Shown one piece after another: positions 1 through 7,714 of a stretch of DNA of 13,829 nucleotides. The stretch comes from Aliterella sp. RAGGC_92 (GTDB lineage: Bacteria > Cyanobacteriota > Cyanobacteriia > Cyanobacteriales > Chroococcidiopsidaceae). How positions within the stretch are numbered: the first letter of the stretch is position 1; every line of letters starts with the position of its first letter. Under the pieces are notes generated by a model, which worked only from the letters and a program-made list of their open reading frames with translations, searched no databases and was not told the DNA's origin. The position numbers were made by a program, and so were the translations under genes. The stretch is taken from positions 1 to 13,829 of the forward strand of contig JAPJOW010000109.1 of the NCBI GenBank assembly GCA_030826005.1, read 5' to 3'.

Positions 1-468
1 CTTAAGCACTATTTGCCAAATAAAAAAATATCTTTAGATACATTTTTTATATTTAAAATAATATAGATGGTATTAATTGAACTTGACGACGACCGGGAAG
101 CGCTAGAAATTTTTTAGTGACAAAAATAAAATATGGATGTTCTGGCTGCACAATTTTACTTGACCCAAGATACTAGACATTTTAAACCAGCTAAGATAGG
201 CTGTTTGGTTAAAAGCTCTCGTACCCCATTTGGTAGCATTAATGAGTGTTATGTGACTATAGCGATCGCCATCATTATATATGTTTGCTTATGGGGGCTA
301 GTCTCCATAGTTTAAAGCAAGCTTTGGTCAATCGAGATGAATTGCACTTCATCGCCAACTCAAAGCTAGATCGTCAAGATAAATTGCAATTAAAAAACAT
401 CTACCACTTGGTTCAAAGCATCTTCACAACTATCTTTGACTAACTCAAACTGTCGCTGGGAAACACGA
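1..468. other. AT-rich leader without a convincing gene
   Basis: This stretch is strongly AT-rich at its left end and holds one HIP1 octamer at 262-269. Open frames at 133-315 and 246-443 show no domain I recognise. The best hint of old coding sequence is an ATG frame at 291-443 (50 codons) ending in an LDRQDKLQLKN...VQSI pattern. That is faintly like the closing helix of nucleotidyltransferase-type proteins, but it is too short to name. A 16-codon frame (67-117, beginning MVLIELDDD) is equally orphan. TTGAC-type hexamers occur at 83-88 and 160-165, but neither has a good -10 box at 16-18 bases. A promoter for the downstream exporter is expected here or further upstream, but I cannot place it. 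The stretch is best read as intergenic DNA with possible gene remnants. Confidence 0.5.
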
Positions 469-2319
469 ATGCGTCTCAAACTCCCCGTTCCGCTCTATAA
501 ACTCATGAAGGCTACGAGTTTTTGGCGAGATAACTATTTAATTTTGCGAGAGTTCAAAAACTTTCCTCGAATTGCAGTATTAGCTATAGTATTTTCCTTA
601 CTGTCAGCAATTTTTGAAGGACTTACAATTGGCTTAATTTCAGTCTTTTTGAGAAGTTTTACCAATCCAGATACCCCACCTCTACAGACAGGAATTAATT
701 GGTTTGATGTTATATTTTTAGGAACAGAAGCATCTTTTGTTAGTCGGCTTTACCGAATAGGTGCTTTAGTATTTTTGACAGTTTGGTTACGTTCTAGTTT
801 TGTTTATCTAGGAAACTTATATATCAAGCTATCTGAGCTTCATTTAGGCGATTCTTTGCGTAAAAGTTTATTTAGGCAGTTTCAAAACTTGAGCTTGAGC
901 TACTTTGCTAAAAAACGCTCTGGAGAACTGTTTCATAGTATTAATACCGAAGTTAGCCAAATCAAAACAGCTTGCAACGTAACGGCGGCTTTCATTGCTA
1001 AAGGATTTACATTAATAGTATATGTAACAGCAATGTTTTGGCTCTCTTGGCAATTAACTTTAATATCTATTGTATTGTTTAGTCTATTAGCAGCAAGTCT
1101 TTCTAATTTAGTGAAATGGGTACGGGAGGTTAGCTTTGAAATATCAAAAGCTGGTGGTAATTTTAGTTCCGTAACAATGGAATTTATCAACAGTATCCGT
1201 ACAGTTCAAGCATTTGCGACTCAAGATTTTGAGAAGCGGAGATTTTACAAAGCTTGCGAACAAGTAGAGATTGCCAATGAAAAAGCGGCGGCGGCAGGTT
1301 CTCTAGTTCAACCTCTAACTGAAGGCGTGTCCGCTACAATTTTGTTACTGATTGTTGTATTAGCCGTAACAATTTCTGGAGAAGATGGCAGGCTGCAAAT
1401 AGCTTCTTTGCTAACGTTTTTATTTGTTTTGCTACGTTTAGGACCTTTGGTATCGCAACTAAATGGAGCGTGGTCGAGACTCAACGGCTTTCAAGGTTCT
1501 TTAGATAATGTTAAGGCTCTACTGAAAACTGAGGATAAAACCTATTTAAAGAATGGACTGATTGAATTTGATAGTTTAAAGAAAACAATTGATTTTGTTG
1601 ATGTAAATTTTGGATATGATGCGGAAAACTTAGTATTAAAAAATATTACATTAACCATCAATCAAGGAGAAATGACAGCTTTAGTTGGAGCTTCTGGAGC
1701 GGGTAAAACAACTTTAGTAGATTTAATTCCCAGATTCTACGATCCAGTAAAAGGCAACATTCTTATTGATGGAGTCAATATTCAAAACTTGAATATAAAT
1801 TCACTGCGAAAAAAGTTAGCTATTGTTAGTCAAGATACATTTATATTCAATACTTCTGTCAAAAACAATATAGCCTATGGCTCAGAGAATGCGACAGAGA
1901 CAGAAATTATAGAAGCTGCTCGATTAGCTAATGCTCTAGAATTTATTTTAGATATGCCTGATGGATTTGAAACTCAGTTGGGAGATCGAGGAGTACGGCT
2001 ATCTGGGGGTCAGCGCCAGCGTATTGCTATTGCTCGCGCTTTATTACGCAATCCAGAAATTCTCATCTTAGATGAAGCTACAAGCGCTTTAGATTCGGTA
2101 TCTGAAAGATTGATTCAAGAGTCTTTAGAGAAATTAACTGTAGGTCGAACGGTAATTGCGATCGCCCACAGACTATCAACTATTATTCGCGCCGATAAAG
2201 TAGTAGTGCTAGACCAAGGAGAGATTGTAGAACAAGGTAAATATCAAGAGTTATTAGAACAACGTGGCAAGCTATGGAAGTACCATCAGATGCAGTATGA
2301 ATTAGGTCAAGTTAGCTAG
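469..2319 (+). CDS. MsbA/HepA-like ABC exporter half-transporter (TMD-NBD fusion)
   Basis: An inner-membrane ABC exporter of about 616 aa, predicted to work as a homodimer that moves a lipid-linked or polysaccharide-related substrate using ATP. The N-terminal half holds about six hydrophobic segments (roughly residues 35-59, 94-119, 173-194, 196-214, 287-304, 309-329). The C-terminal half is a complete nucleotide-binding domain: A-loop Tyr383, Walker A GASGAGKT 407-414, Q-loop Gln455, signature LSGGQ 511-515, Walker B ILILDE 531-536, D-loop SALD 539-542, H-loop His567. No catalytic residue is missing. I chose ATG 469, with a weak GGGA 7 bases upstream. A TTG at 436 would add 11 unremarkable residues, and ATG 505 is a shorter option. 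It leads a run of ten glycosyltransferases, so export of their product is the likely role. The early TSFW-DNYLILREFK stretch recalls cyanobacterial HepA (heterocyst envelope polysaccharide), from memory only. Family is certain; substrate is unknown. Confidence 0.95.
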   Translation: MRLKLPVPLYKLMKATSFWRDNYLILREFKNFPRIAVLAIVFSLLSAIFEGLTIGLISVFLRSFTNPDTPPLQTGINWFDVIFLGTEASFVSRLYRIGALVFLTVWLRSSFVYLGNLYIKLSELHLGDSLRKSLFRQFQNLSLSYFAKKRSGELFHSINTEVSQIKTACNVTAAFIAKGFTLIVYVTAMFWLSWQLTLISIVLFSLLAASLSNLVKWVREVSFEISKAGGNFSSVTMEFINSIRTVQAFATQDFEKRRFYKACEQVEIANEKAAAAGSLVQPLTEGVSATILLLIVVLAVTISGEDGRLQIASLLTFLFVLLRLGPLVSQLNGAWSRLNGFQGSLDNVKALLKTEDKTYLKNGLIEFDSLKKTIDFVDVNFGYDAENLVLKNITLTINQGEMTALVGASGAGKTTLVDLIPRFYDPVKGNILIDGVNIQNLNINSLRKKLAIVSQDTFIFNTSVKNNIAYGSENATETEIIEAARLANALEFILDMPDGFETQLGDRGVRLSGGQRQRIAIARALLRNPEILILDEATSALDSVSERLIQESLEKLTVGRTVIAIAHRLSTIIRADKVVVLDQGEIVEQGKYQELLEQRGKLWKYHQMQYELGQVS

Positions 2320-2326
2320 GCTAAAG

Positions 2327-2341
2327 CTGCAATTAGTGCAG
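2327..2341 (+). other. Small hairpin after the exporter gene
   Basis: CTGCA (2327-2331) and TGCAG (2337-2341) form a perfect 5-bp stem with a 5-base loop, 8 bases after the exporter stop. No T-run follows directly; the T-rich stretch comes about 25 bases later. It is not a convincing intrinsic terminator. It could modestly attenuate transcription or protect the 3' end of the message, or it may be chance. Confidence 0.25.
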
Positions 2342-2397
2342 GTAAATATTAGCGATCGCTCGTTTATTTCACTTTTTATTAGCTTTATGCCAACAGT

Positions 2398-3615
2398 ATG
2401 CGAGTTTTATTTGTTTCAAGTGATTTCCCTAGTGATTTACATCTAAAAGTTCATGGCGTTTACAAACGCATGAGGATGTTTATTGATGCAATTAAACAGA
2501 TTGCTCAACTAGATATGTTGTTTTATGTGTCCCCAGAAACAGATATTTCTCCGGCAGCTATTGCTGAATTAGAAAATTCCCTTTCGCAATTCTGGAACGC
2601 CAAAATTACTCTTTTCCTGTGTCCGATATTCAAGCAACAAGTTAAATTATCTTACTTGCAGCGTTATATACCTAGCTTATTTAGTTTGTTTAAACAACCA
2701 AAGTATGGTGGTACGAGTGGAGTACACCAAGTTCAAGCTCTTGATGAATGTTTAAGTCGAAATCCAGACGCAGTTTTTGTCCATAGGTTGAAATCTATAT
2801 GTCCGTGTTTGCTTACCCGCAAAACTTTACCACCAATTTATTTCGATCTAGATGATGTAGAACATATAGCCTTTACTCGCCACCTGAGCCAGCCGCCTAA
2901 AAAGAGAGATAGACTTTTATGTTATCTACAAATACCAGCACTATGGTGGGGCGAGTGTCGTGCTATCCGCTTGGCAAAACATACATTTGTTTGTTCAGAA
3001 AAAGATCGACACTATCTTACGAAAAGATGGCGGCTTCCCGGTATCGTTTGCATCCCCAATGCCGTTGATATTCCTGATTTGCAGCCTGTCGTTCCCGCCC
3101 CTACCCTCCTTTTTCTCGGTTCTTATACTTATGCGCCCAATGTAAATGCAGTAGAATTTCTAATTGAGCAAGTTTGGCCCAAGATTTATCAAGTTATGCC
3201 GGAAGCACGATTGATTATTGCTGGTGGCAATCCCGATAAAATACGCAATTATAAGGATGGTGTTCCAGGCGTAGAGTTTACTGGTTTTGTTCAAAACCTC
3301 GATTGCCTTTATCAGCGCTCTCGCGTAGTTTGCTGCCCAATTTTATCTGGTAGTGGAACGCGGATCAAGATTTTAGAAGCGGCAGCTTATGGGAAACCTA
3401 TTGTTTCTACTAAAGTTGGCTCAGAAGGAATTGACATGAATGATGGAAAAGAGCTTTTGTTACGTGACGAACCAAAACTATTTGCTCAAGCGTGTCTGGA
3501 ATTACTTAAAAATTCTGTTTTGTGCGAACAGCTAGGATTAGCGGCACGGGCTGTAGTAATTCAAAAATATAACCGCGATCGCATTCTGCACCTGATTCAG
3601 CAATATATAGTCTAG
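2398..3615 (+). CDS. Glycosyltransferase, GT4 family (GSGTR-type)
   Basis: A cytoplasmic, retaining GT-B fold glycosyltransferase of 405 aa, expected to transfer a sugar from an NDP-sugar to a lipid-linked or glycan acceptor. The start MRVLFVSSDFPSD is the usual first beta strand of GT-B enzymes, so ATG 2398 is a natural start although no Shine-Dalgarno sequence is visible. An acidic DLDDVEH stretch (150-156) sits at the end of the N-terminal domain. The C-terminal Rossmann domain begins near FLGSYTYAPN (239-248) and carries the donor site GSGTRIKILEA (318-328). In that site Ser319 takes the place of the first Glu of the classical E-x7-E motif, while Glu327 is kept. I know this G-G-R-K-LEA variant from other GT4 subfamilies, so the enzyme is probably active. 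It lies 78 bases after the exporter and 12 before the next gene. Donor and acceptor are unknown. Confidence 0.9.
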   Translation: MRVLFVSSDFPSDLHLKVHGVYKRMRMFIDAIKQIAQLDMLFYVSPETDISPAAIAELENSLSQFWNAKITLFLCPIFKQQVKLSYLQRYIPSLFSLFKQPKYGGTSGVHQVQALDECLSRNPDAVFVHRLKSICPCLLTRKTLPPIYFDLDDVEHIAFTRHLSQPPKKRDRLLCYLQIPALWWGECRAIRLAKHTFVCSEKDRHYLTKRWRLPGIVCIPNAVDIPDLQPVVPAPTLLFLGSYTYAPNVNAVEFLIEQVWPKIYQVMPEARLIIAGGNPDKIRNYKDGVPGVEFTGFVQNLDCLYQRSRVVCCPILSGSGTRIKILEAAAYGKPIVSTKVGSEGIDMNDGKELLLRDEPKLFAQACLELLKNSVLCEQLGLAARAVVIQKYNRDRILHLIQQYIV

Positions 3616-3627
3616 TATTCATCGCTT

Positions 3628-4590
3628 ATGCTACTAATTTCACCGCAAGATATAAATCAAATAAAACCTGAAGTAACAGTGATTATTCCTACTTATAATC
3701 GGTGTTTGATGTTACAGGAGGCTTTAGCCAGTGTAACTTCTCAAGAGTTTGATGGTTCGGTCGAAATTATTATTATTGATGACAACTCGCAAGATGGAAC
3801 TTCAGAAGTTATCACGCAGAAATATCCATTTGTTCGCCTAATTCACCTCAAACAAAATGCCGGACCGTCGGCGGCGCGTAACCAAGCAATATTACAATCT
3901 CAAGGTCAATACATCGCCTTTCTTGATTCAGACGACCTTTGGAAACCAAACCATTTAGAAACTCAGATAGTAGCTCTAAAAGGTAAAGATAAATCTTTAA
4001 GCGTTAGTAGTAACTTAATAATTTGGAATACCGCTAACGATTGCCAACAAACTAAAGCACAAAAACCTAACTTTAAAAAGTATACTTCAATTATTCATCA
4101 TTTGTTTGTTGCAGGTTTTATTATCACTTTATCATCTGTCGTAATCCCTAAGCAAGCCTTCACTGAAGTAGGTTTATTTGATGAAAATATGAGAATAGGT
4201 GAAGATAACGAGTTATGCCTGCGCTGTTTACTTGCTGGCTACAATTTAATATGTACAGAACAACCAACAGTTATTAAACGAGAACATAGTCAAGAGCAGT
4301 TAACTGATACTAAAAATCTCAAGCTCAAAGAGAAATATCGGTTCATGCGTATAAATAAGCTTTACCCTTTAACTAGAGGACGTTTTGACATAGTTCCTAT
4401 CAAACAGATTTATGCAGAAACTCATGCTATTTTTGCCCGACAATACTTGAAAAAGTATAATTTTTTAAATTGGATTCGTTCTTCTATAGCTATGGCACAT
4501 AATGGTTCTCCAAAATATGCCCTAGTTAGTACATCGCGCGATATCAAAAACTTATTGTATGATGTTTTTATTACTCGTTATTCGTCATAA
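3628..4590 (+). CDS. Glycosyltransferase, GT2 family (GT-A fold)
   Basis: A 320-aa GT-A fold, inverting-type glycosyltransferase. It opens with VTVIIPTYNR (16-25), followed by the nucleotide-binding IDDNS (50-54), the AARNQAI substrate-loop signature (82-88) and the metal-binding DSDD (100-103). GEDNELCLR (191-199) supplies the ED pair that normally gives the catalytic base. No membrane segment is visible, so it is probably a soluble or peripheral cytoplasmic enzyme. The last 90 residues are lysine/arginine- and tyrosine-rich with no recognised domain. ATG 3628 follows the previous stop by 12 bases and lacks a clear Shine-Dalgarno, so translation may be coupled to the gene before. It differs clearly from the duplicated GT2 pair downstream. 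Sugar specificity cannot be read from the sequence. Confidence 0.93.
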   Translation: MLLISPQDINQIKPEVTVIIPTYNRCLMLQEALASVTSQEFDGSVEIIIIDDNSQDGTSEVITQKYPFVRLIHLKQNAGPSAARNQAILQSQGQYIAFLDSDDLWKPNHLETQIVALKGKDKSLSVSSNLIIWNTANDCQQTKAQKPNFKKYTSIIHHLFVAGFIITLSSVVIPKQAFTEVGLFDENMRIGEDNELCLRCLLAGYNLICTEQPTVIKREHSQEQLTDTKNLKLKEKYRFMRINKLYPLTRGRFDIVPIKQIYAETHAIFARQYLKKYNFLNWIRSSIAMAHNGSPKYALVSTSRDIKNLLYDVFITRYSS

Positions 4591-4613
4591 ATTACAAAAA
4601 TTATACGCTCTAA

Positions 4614-4649
4614 AATTATTAACTAAGTTAAGCAAAAATAATTGGGAGG
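4614..4649. other. AT-rich nested inverted repeat and orphan GGGAGG
   Basis: In the 128-base gap before the duplicated GT2 pair, AATTATT (4614-4620) pairs with AATAATT (4637-4643). Between them lies a second short dyad, TAACT-A-AGTTA (4620-4630). A strong Shine-Dalgarno-like GGGAGG (4644-4649) follows, but the only start at workable distance opens a four-codon frame (TTG 4651 to TAG), and the GT2 start is far downstream. It may be a control element or chance in AT-rich DNA. Confidence 0.25.
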
Positions 4650-4718
4650 GTTGGTAGTCCGATAGTTAAAGTTTTTTTGAAGTTTAACCCTTTACAAGCG
4701 CAAATTTTAATTAAAGCT

Positions 4719-5633
4719 ATGCACTCCTTACCTCAGCCGTTTATTTCTGTAGTAATTCCAGTATTTAACGATTTTAAACGATTAGAACTTTGTCTAGAAG
4801 CTCTTGAAAAACAAACTTATCCCAAAAATCTCTATGAAGTGATTGTTGTTGATAATGGTTCAAAGGAAAATATTGCAGATTTACTAGATCGCTTTGGTCA
4901 AGTATCTTTTGCTTATGAAGATAAGCCTGGCTCTTATGCTGCTCGTAATAAAGGAATTTCTCTTGCTCAAGGTGAAGCGATCGCATTTACTGACTCAGAT
5001 TGTATTCCTACAACTAATTGGTTAGAAACAGGTGTAAAACATCTATTGTCCGTACCTCAGTGCGGATTAGTTGCTGGTAGAATAGAAATATTTTTTAAAA
5101 ACCCTACCCATCCTACAATAGTAGAAATTTATGATAGCATTACCTTCCTTCAGCAAAAAAGAAATGTTGAAGAAGATAAGTATGGCGCTACAGCTAATAT
5201 ATTTACGCTGAAAAGCGTTATTGAAAAAGTAGGACTTTTTAATTCGGAGTTAAAATCTGGTGGTGATTTAGAATGGGGAAAAAGAGTTTTTTCTCATGGT
5301 TATTTAGTAGTTTATGCCGAGGATGCCTGTGTAGCTCATCCTGCAAGATACTCTTTTGCTCAAGTATATAAAAAAGTTGCGCGGTTAAGCGGGGGAGGAT
5401 ATGACTCTAATAAGTTATTACAAAACAATAGCTATTCTTTAAAACAAGCGGTTACTGATTGGTCTGGTTTAAAGCCGCCGTTAAGATACTACTTTCAAAA
5501 AATTTGGGCTGATGGAAGACTAAAAAACCCTACTCAAAAGCTGCAAATATTTGCTTTACGCTTAGTTCATTATTATATAAAGTTCTTTGAGAAGAAACGC
5601 CTACAAATAGGATTTGGAGGTTCTAGAAGATAA
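4719..5633 (+). CDS. Glycosyltransferase, GT2 family (tandem copy A)
   Basis: A 304-aa GT-A fold glycosyltransferase. Visible motifs are FISVVIPVFND (8-18), VVDNGS (43-48), the loop GSYAARNKGI (71-80), the metal-binding TDSD (91-94) with CIP after it, and GGDLEWGKR (181-189), the region that usually holds the catalytic base. It is a close paralogue of the next gene: over residues 1-140 aligned without gaps I count 88 identities (about 63%). That alignment decides the start. ATG 4719 matches the second ATG of the neighbour exactly, whereas a TTG at 4677 would add 14 residues with no counterpart. No Shine-Dalgarno lies directly upstream. The basic C-terminus (about 250-304) may bind membrane phospholipid, which is an inference. 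Probably soluble or peripheral in the cytoplasm; donor unknown. Confidence 0.92.
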   Translation: MHSLPQPFISVVIPVFNDFKRLELCLEALEKQTYPKNLYEVIVVDNGSKENIADLLDRFGQVSFAYEDKPGSYAARNKGISLAQGEAIAFTDSDCIPTTNWLETGVKHLLSVPQCGLVAGRIEIFFKNPTHPTIVEIYDSITFLQQKRNVEEDKYGATANIFTLKSVIEKVGLFNSELKSGGDLEWGKRVFSHGYLVVYAEDACVAHPARYSFAQVYKKVARLSGGGYDSNKLLQNNSYSLKQAVTDWSGLKPPLRYYFQKIWADGRLKNPTQKLQIFALRLVHYYIKFFEKKRLQIGFGGSRR

Positions 5634-5687
5634 CAAATATAAGACGTTCTATTTTTATCAAATATAACAATGGAGTTAAATCATATT

Positions 5688-6596
5688 ATGGATAATATTT
5701 CTCAGCCATTTGTATCGGCGATCGTTCCAGTTTATAACGATTCAAAACGCCTGGAAATTTGTTTAAAAAGTCTGCAAAATCAAACCTACCCTCAAAACCT
5801 TTACGAGATAATTATTGTTGATAATGGTTCGCAAGAAAATATTAAAGAAGTAGTTTCTCAGTTTAGCCAAGCATCTATTACTTATGAAAGCCGTCCGGGT
5901 TCTTATGCAGCCAGAAATAAAGGAATCTCTATAGCTAAAGGAGAGATTATTGCTTTTACTGATTCTGATTGCATTCCCGCTTTAGATTGGATTGAAAAAG
6001 GAGTCAAAAGCATCCAAAGCGTACCTAATTGCGGATTAGTTGCAGGTAGAATAGACCTGTTCTTTAAAGACGCAGAAAACCCAACTCCTGTAGAACTTTA
6101 TGAAAGTATTGAAATGAGTTTTCCTCAACAGAAATCTCTAGAAAAACAAAACTATGGCGTAACAGCAAATTTGTTTACATTTAAAAGCGTCATCGATCGC
6201 GTAGGATTGTTTGATGATACCCTAAAGTCTTGTGGAGACAGGCAATGGGGTCAGCGCGTTTTTGCGGCTGGTTATAAACAAATTTATGCTGACGATGTTT
6301 TTATAGCTCATCCAGCTAGAGATTCCTTTAACGAACTATATAAAAGAGTCACCCGGATAGTTGGAGGACGCTACGATTTATTGAAGAAAAACAGTCAGTC
6401 CTCCGCAGAAATTTTCAAAGATTTGTTGATGGCTTTTAAACCACCTTTTCGCAGCTTCTTTCGGATCTGGTCAAATAGTAAGTTGCGTGGGAACAAACAA
6501 AAGCTACAATTTACGCTGGTTATGCTGTTTGTAAGATATACAACTACTTGGGAAAGAGTGCGATTGCAGTTTGGAGGCGAACCTAAAAGAGGTTGA
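5688..6596 (+). CDS. Glycosyltransferase, GT2 family (tandem copy B)
   Basis: A 302-aa GT-A fold glycosyltransferase, the paralogue of the gene before it. Motifs match copy A position for position: FVSAIVPVYND (8-18), IVDNGS (43-48), GSYAARNKGI (71-80), TDSDCIP (91-97). CGDRQWGQR (182-190) replaces GGDLEWGKR, so the acidic Glu after Asp in copy A is Gln here. That is a possible specificity or activity change close to the catalytic base. Two in-frame starts exist: ATG 5670 (308 aa) and ATG 5688 (302 aa). I prefer 5688 because it aligns with copy A, and a GGAG at 5672-5675 could serve it, though the 12-base spacing is long. It begins 54 bases after copy A. The C-terminus is again basic and hydrophobic. 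Likely adds a second, related sugar residue, or the same sugar to a different acceptor. Confidence 0.92.
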   Translation: MDNISQPFVSAIVPVYNDSKRLEICLKSLQNQTYPQNLYEIIIVDNGSQENIKEVVSQFSQASITYESRPGSYAARNKGISIAKGEIIAFTDSDCIPALDWIEKGVKSIQSVPNCGLVAGRIDLFFKDAENPTPVELYESIEMSFPQQKSLEKQNYGVTANLFTFKSVIDRVGLFDDTLKSCGDRQWGQRVFAAGYKQIYADDVFIAHPARDSFNELYKRVTRIVGGRYDLLKKNSQSSAEIFKDLLMAFKPPFRSFFRIWSNSKLRGNKQKLQFTLVMLFVRYTTTWERVRLQFGGEPKRG

Positions 6597-6655
6597 AAAT
6601 CAATTAATTAAATAACTTTAGCTACCATCTGAGCTATCTATTATATAAGGTTAGG

Positions 6656-7597
6656 ATGACACTTACTAATGAATTGAATAGTCTTGAGTATCAGCCTCTA
6701 GTTAGTATTTTAATCAATAACTACAACTACGATCGCTTTATTCGTCAAGCTATAGATAGCACTTTAAACCAAACTTATCCTCAAATCGAGATTATTGTAG
6801 TAGACGATGGTTCTACGGATAAATCGCTACAGATTATTGCCGAGTACGGCGATAAAATTATCCCTGTATTCAAAGAAAATGGCGGTCAAGCCTCGACATT
6901 TAATGTAGGATTTGCAGCAAGTAAAGGCGAAATTATTTGCTTTTTAGATGCTGATGATGTCTTCGTACCCGAAAAAATTACGGAAGTTGTAACTGCATTT
7001 GCTGAGGGTAAAAATATTGGTTGGTGTTTTCACAATCAAAAGTGGGTAGATGAAAATACTCAGGCTTTACCTAAAACTAGCACTCAGCGAACGTCCCAAG
7101 AATGCGATTTTAGAGAATTGCTCAAAGCCGGAAAACTACCTCCACCGCTACCTGCAACCTCTGCACTTTGCTTTAAGCGATCGCTCCTTCAGCAAATTTT
7201 ACCGATGTTTGAGTCCGATGGAACTTCCGCCGATCGCTATCTCAAATACGCCGCCGTCGCCCTCGATCGAGGATTTTTTTTAGGTAAAGTGTTGGCTCTC
7301 CACAGAATACACGATAATAATGCCTATACGCTTAGAAATGACAAGCAGTGGGTAGCAGCTAAATCTTTTATTTTGACAGGTTCTTGGCTAAAAACTAAGT
7401 TTCCCTTTTTGGCAAAGCTGGCAAACAAAATGCTAGGAATGGGCATTGGTTTTTATTGGGCAAATGGAGGTATCGATCCCAAATACCAAACTACAGTTAA
7501 AAACTACTTATCTAGTGCTTCTCCCTTAGAAAAACTAGAGATTTATAGTAGAGCTTGCTATCACTACTTAAAAAAGCTTCGTCCAACTAAGTCGTAA
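6656..7597 (+). CDS. Glycosyltransferase, GT2 family (GT-A fold)
   Basis: A 313-aa GT-A glycosyltransferase of a different subgroup from the three before it. It reads LVSILINNYNYDRFI (15-29), then VVDDGSTD (48-55), GGQASTFNVGF (76-86) and the metal-binding LDADD (97-101). ICFLDADDVF and the GG-A-xN-G-A loop are typical of GT2 enzymes of polysaccharide loci. A SADRYLKYA stretch (191-199) lies where the catalytic base is expected, and RIHDNNAYT (217-225) resembles the conserved His-containing segment after the active site. AAGG at 6647-6650 sits 5 bases before ATG 6656, a reasonable ribosome site. The gap to the previous gene is 59 bases. It is the last gene before the 188-base break, so it may end the first transcription unit. 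Substrate unknown. Confidence 0.92.
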   Translation: MTLTNELNSLEYQPLVSILINNYNYDRFIRQAIDSTLNQTYPQIEIIVVDDGSTDKSLQIIAEYGDKIIPVFKENGGQASTFNVGFAASKGEIICFLDADDVFVPEKITEVVTAFAEGKNIGWCFHNQKWVDENTQALPKTSTQRTSQECDFRELLKAGKLPPPLPATSALCFKRSLLQQILPMFESDGTSADRYLKYAAVALDRGFFLGKVLALHRIHDNNAYTLRNDKQWVAAKSFILTGSWLKTKFPFLAKLANKMLGMGIGFYWANGGIDPKYQTTVKNYLSSASPLEKLEIYSRACYHYLKKLRPTKS

Positions 7598-7602
7598 GAT
7601 GG

Positions 7603-7623
7603 AATTATTTTATACAAATAATT
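7603..7623. other. AT-only hairpin after the GT2 block
   Basis: AATTATTT (7603-7610) and AAATAATT (7616-7623) are a perfect 8-bp inverted repeat with a 5-base loop, starting 6 bases after the GT2 stop. The stem is all A/T and is followed by TGG rather than a T-run, so it is weak as an intrinsic terminator. Its place between two gene blocks is suggestive only. Confidence 0.3.
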
Positions 7624-7649
7624 TGGTTAAAAAATGAATAATGTATACT
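7623..7649 (+). promoter_or_regulatory. Possible promoter before the GT4 block
   Basis: TATACT (7644-7649) matches the -10 consensus in five of six positions. TTGGTT (7623-7628) is a partial -35 box, with a 15-base spacer that is shorter than the preferred 17. It would start transcription near 7656, about 130 bases before the GT4 gene at 7786, in the only sizeable gap inside the gene run. In DNA this rich in A and T such matches arise easily, so this is a candidate only. Confidence 0.3.
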
Positions 7650-7714
7650 ACAAGACTTATTAATTAAACGACATAGTGTAATAATTAGCCCGGAGTAATG
7701 GAATATTATGGACT

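Larger units (their letters stand above)
4719..6596 (+). repeat. Tandem gene duplication of a GT2 gene
   Basis: The two genes at 4719-5633 and 5688-6596 are direct, same-strand copies with about 63% amino-acid identity over the first 140 residues (hand count, no gaps) and nearly equal lengths (304 and 302 codons). Similarity continues past residue 230, then weakens in the tail. Divergence is strongest at 51-60, at the linker near 140-155 and in the C-terminus. This is an old duplication, not a recent repeat. Confidence 0.85.

Noticed and set aside
83..188. TTGACG (83) and TTGACC (160) as -35 boxes for the exporter
   Set aside because: The hexamers at a 16-18 base spacing match TATAAT in only about three positions. 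Not enough to call a promoter in AT-rich DNA.
133..315. 60-codon open frame with a hydrophobic end
   Set aside because: No ribosome site, no recognisable family and composition like the surrounding AT-rich DNA. The hydrophobic stretch comes from an ATT/ATA-rich run around a HIP1 site.
933..1190. 85-codon minus-strand frame inside the exporter
   Set aside because: It is opposite the transmembrane half of a clearly coding gene with intact domain order. No motif or ribosome site.
2960..3145. 61-codon + frame inside the first GT4 gene
   Set aside because: It is an alternate frame of a gene whose own frame has continuous family motifs.
7603..7623. Intrinsic terminator after the GT2 block
   Set aside because: The hairpin is perfect but all A/T and has no following U-run, so I list it as a structure only.
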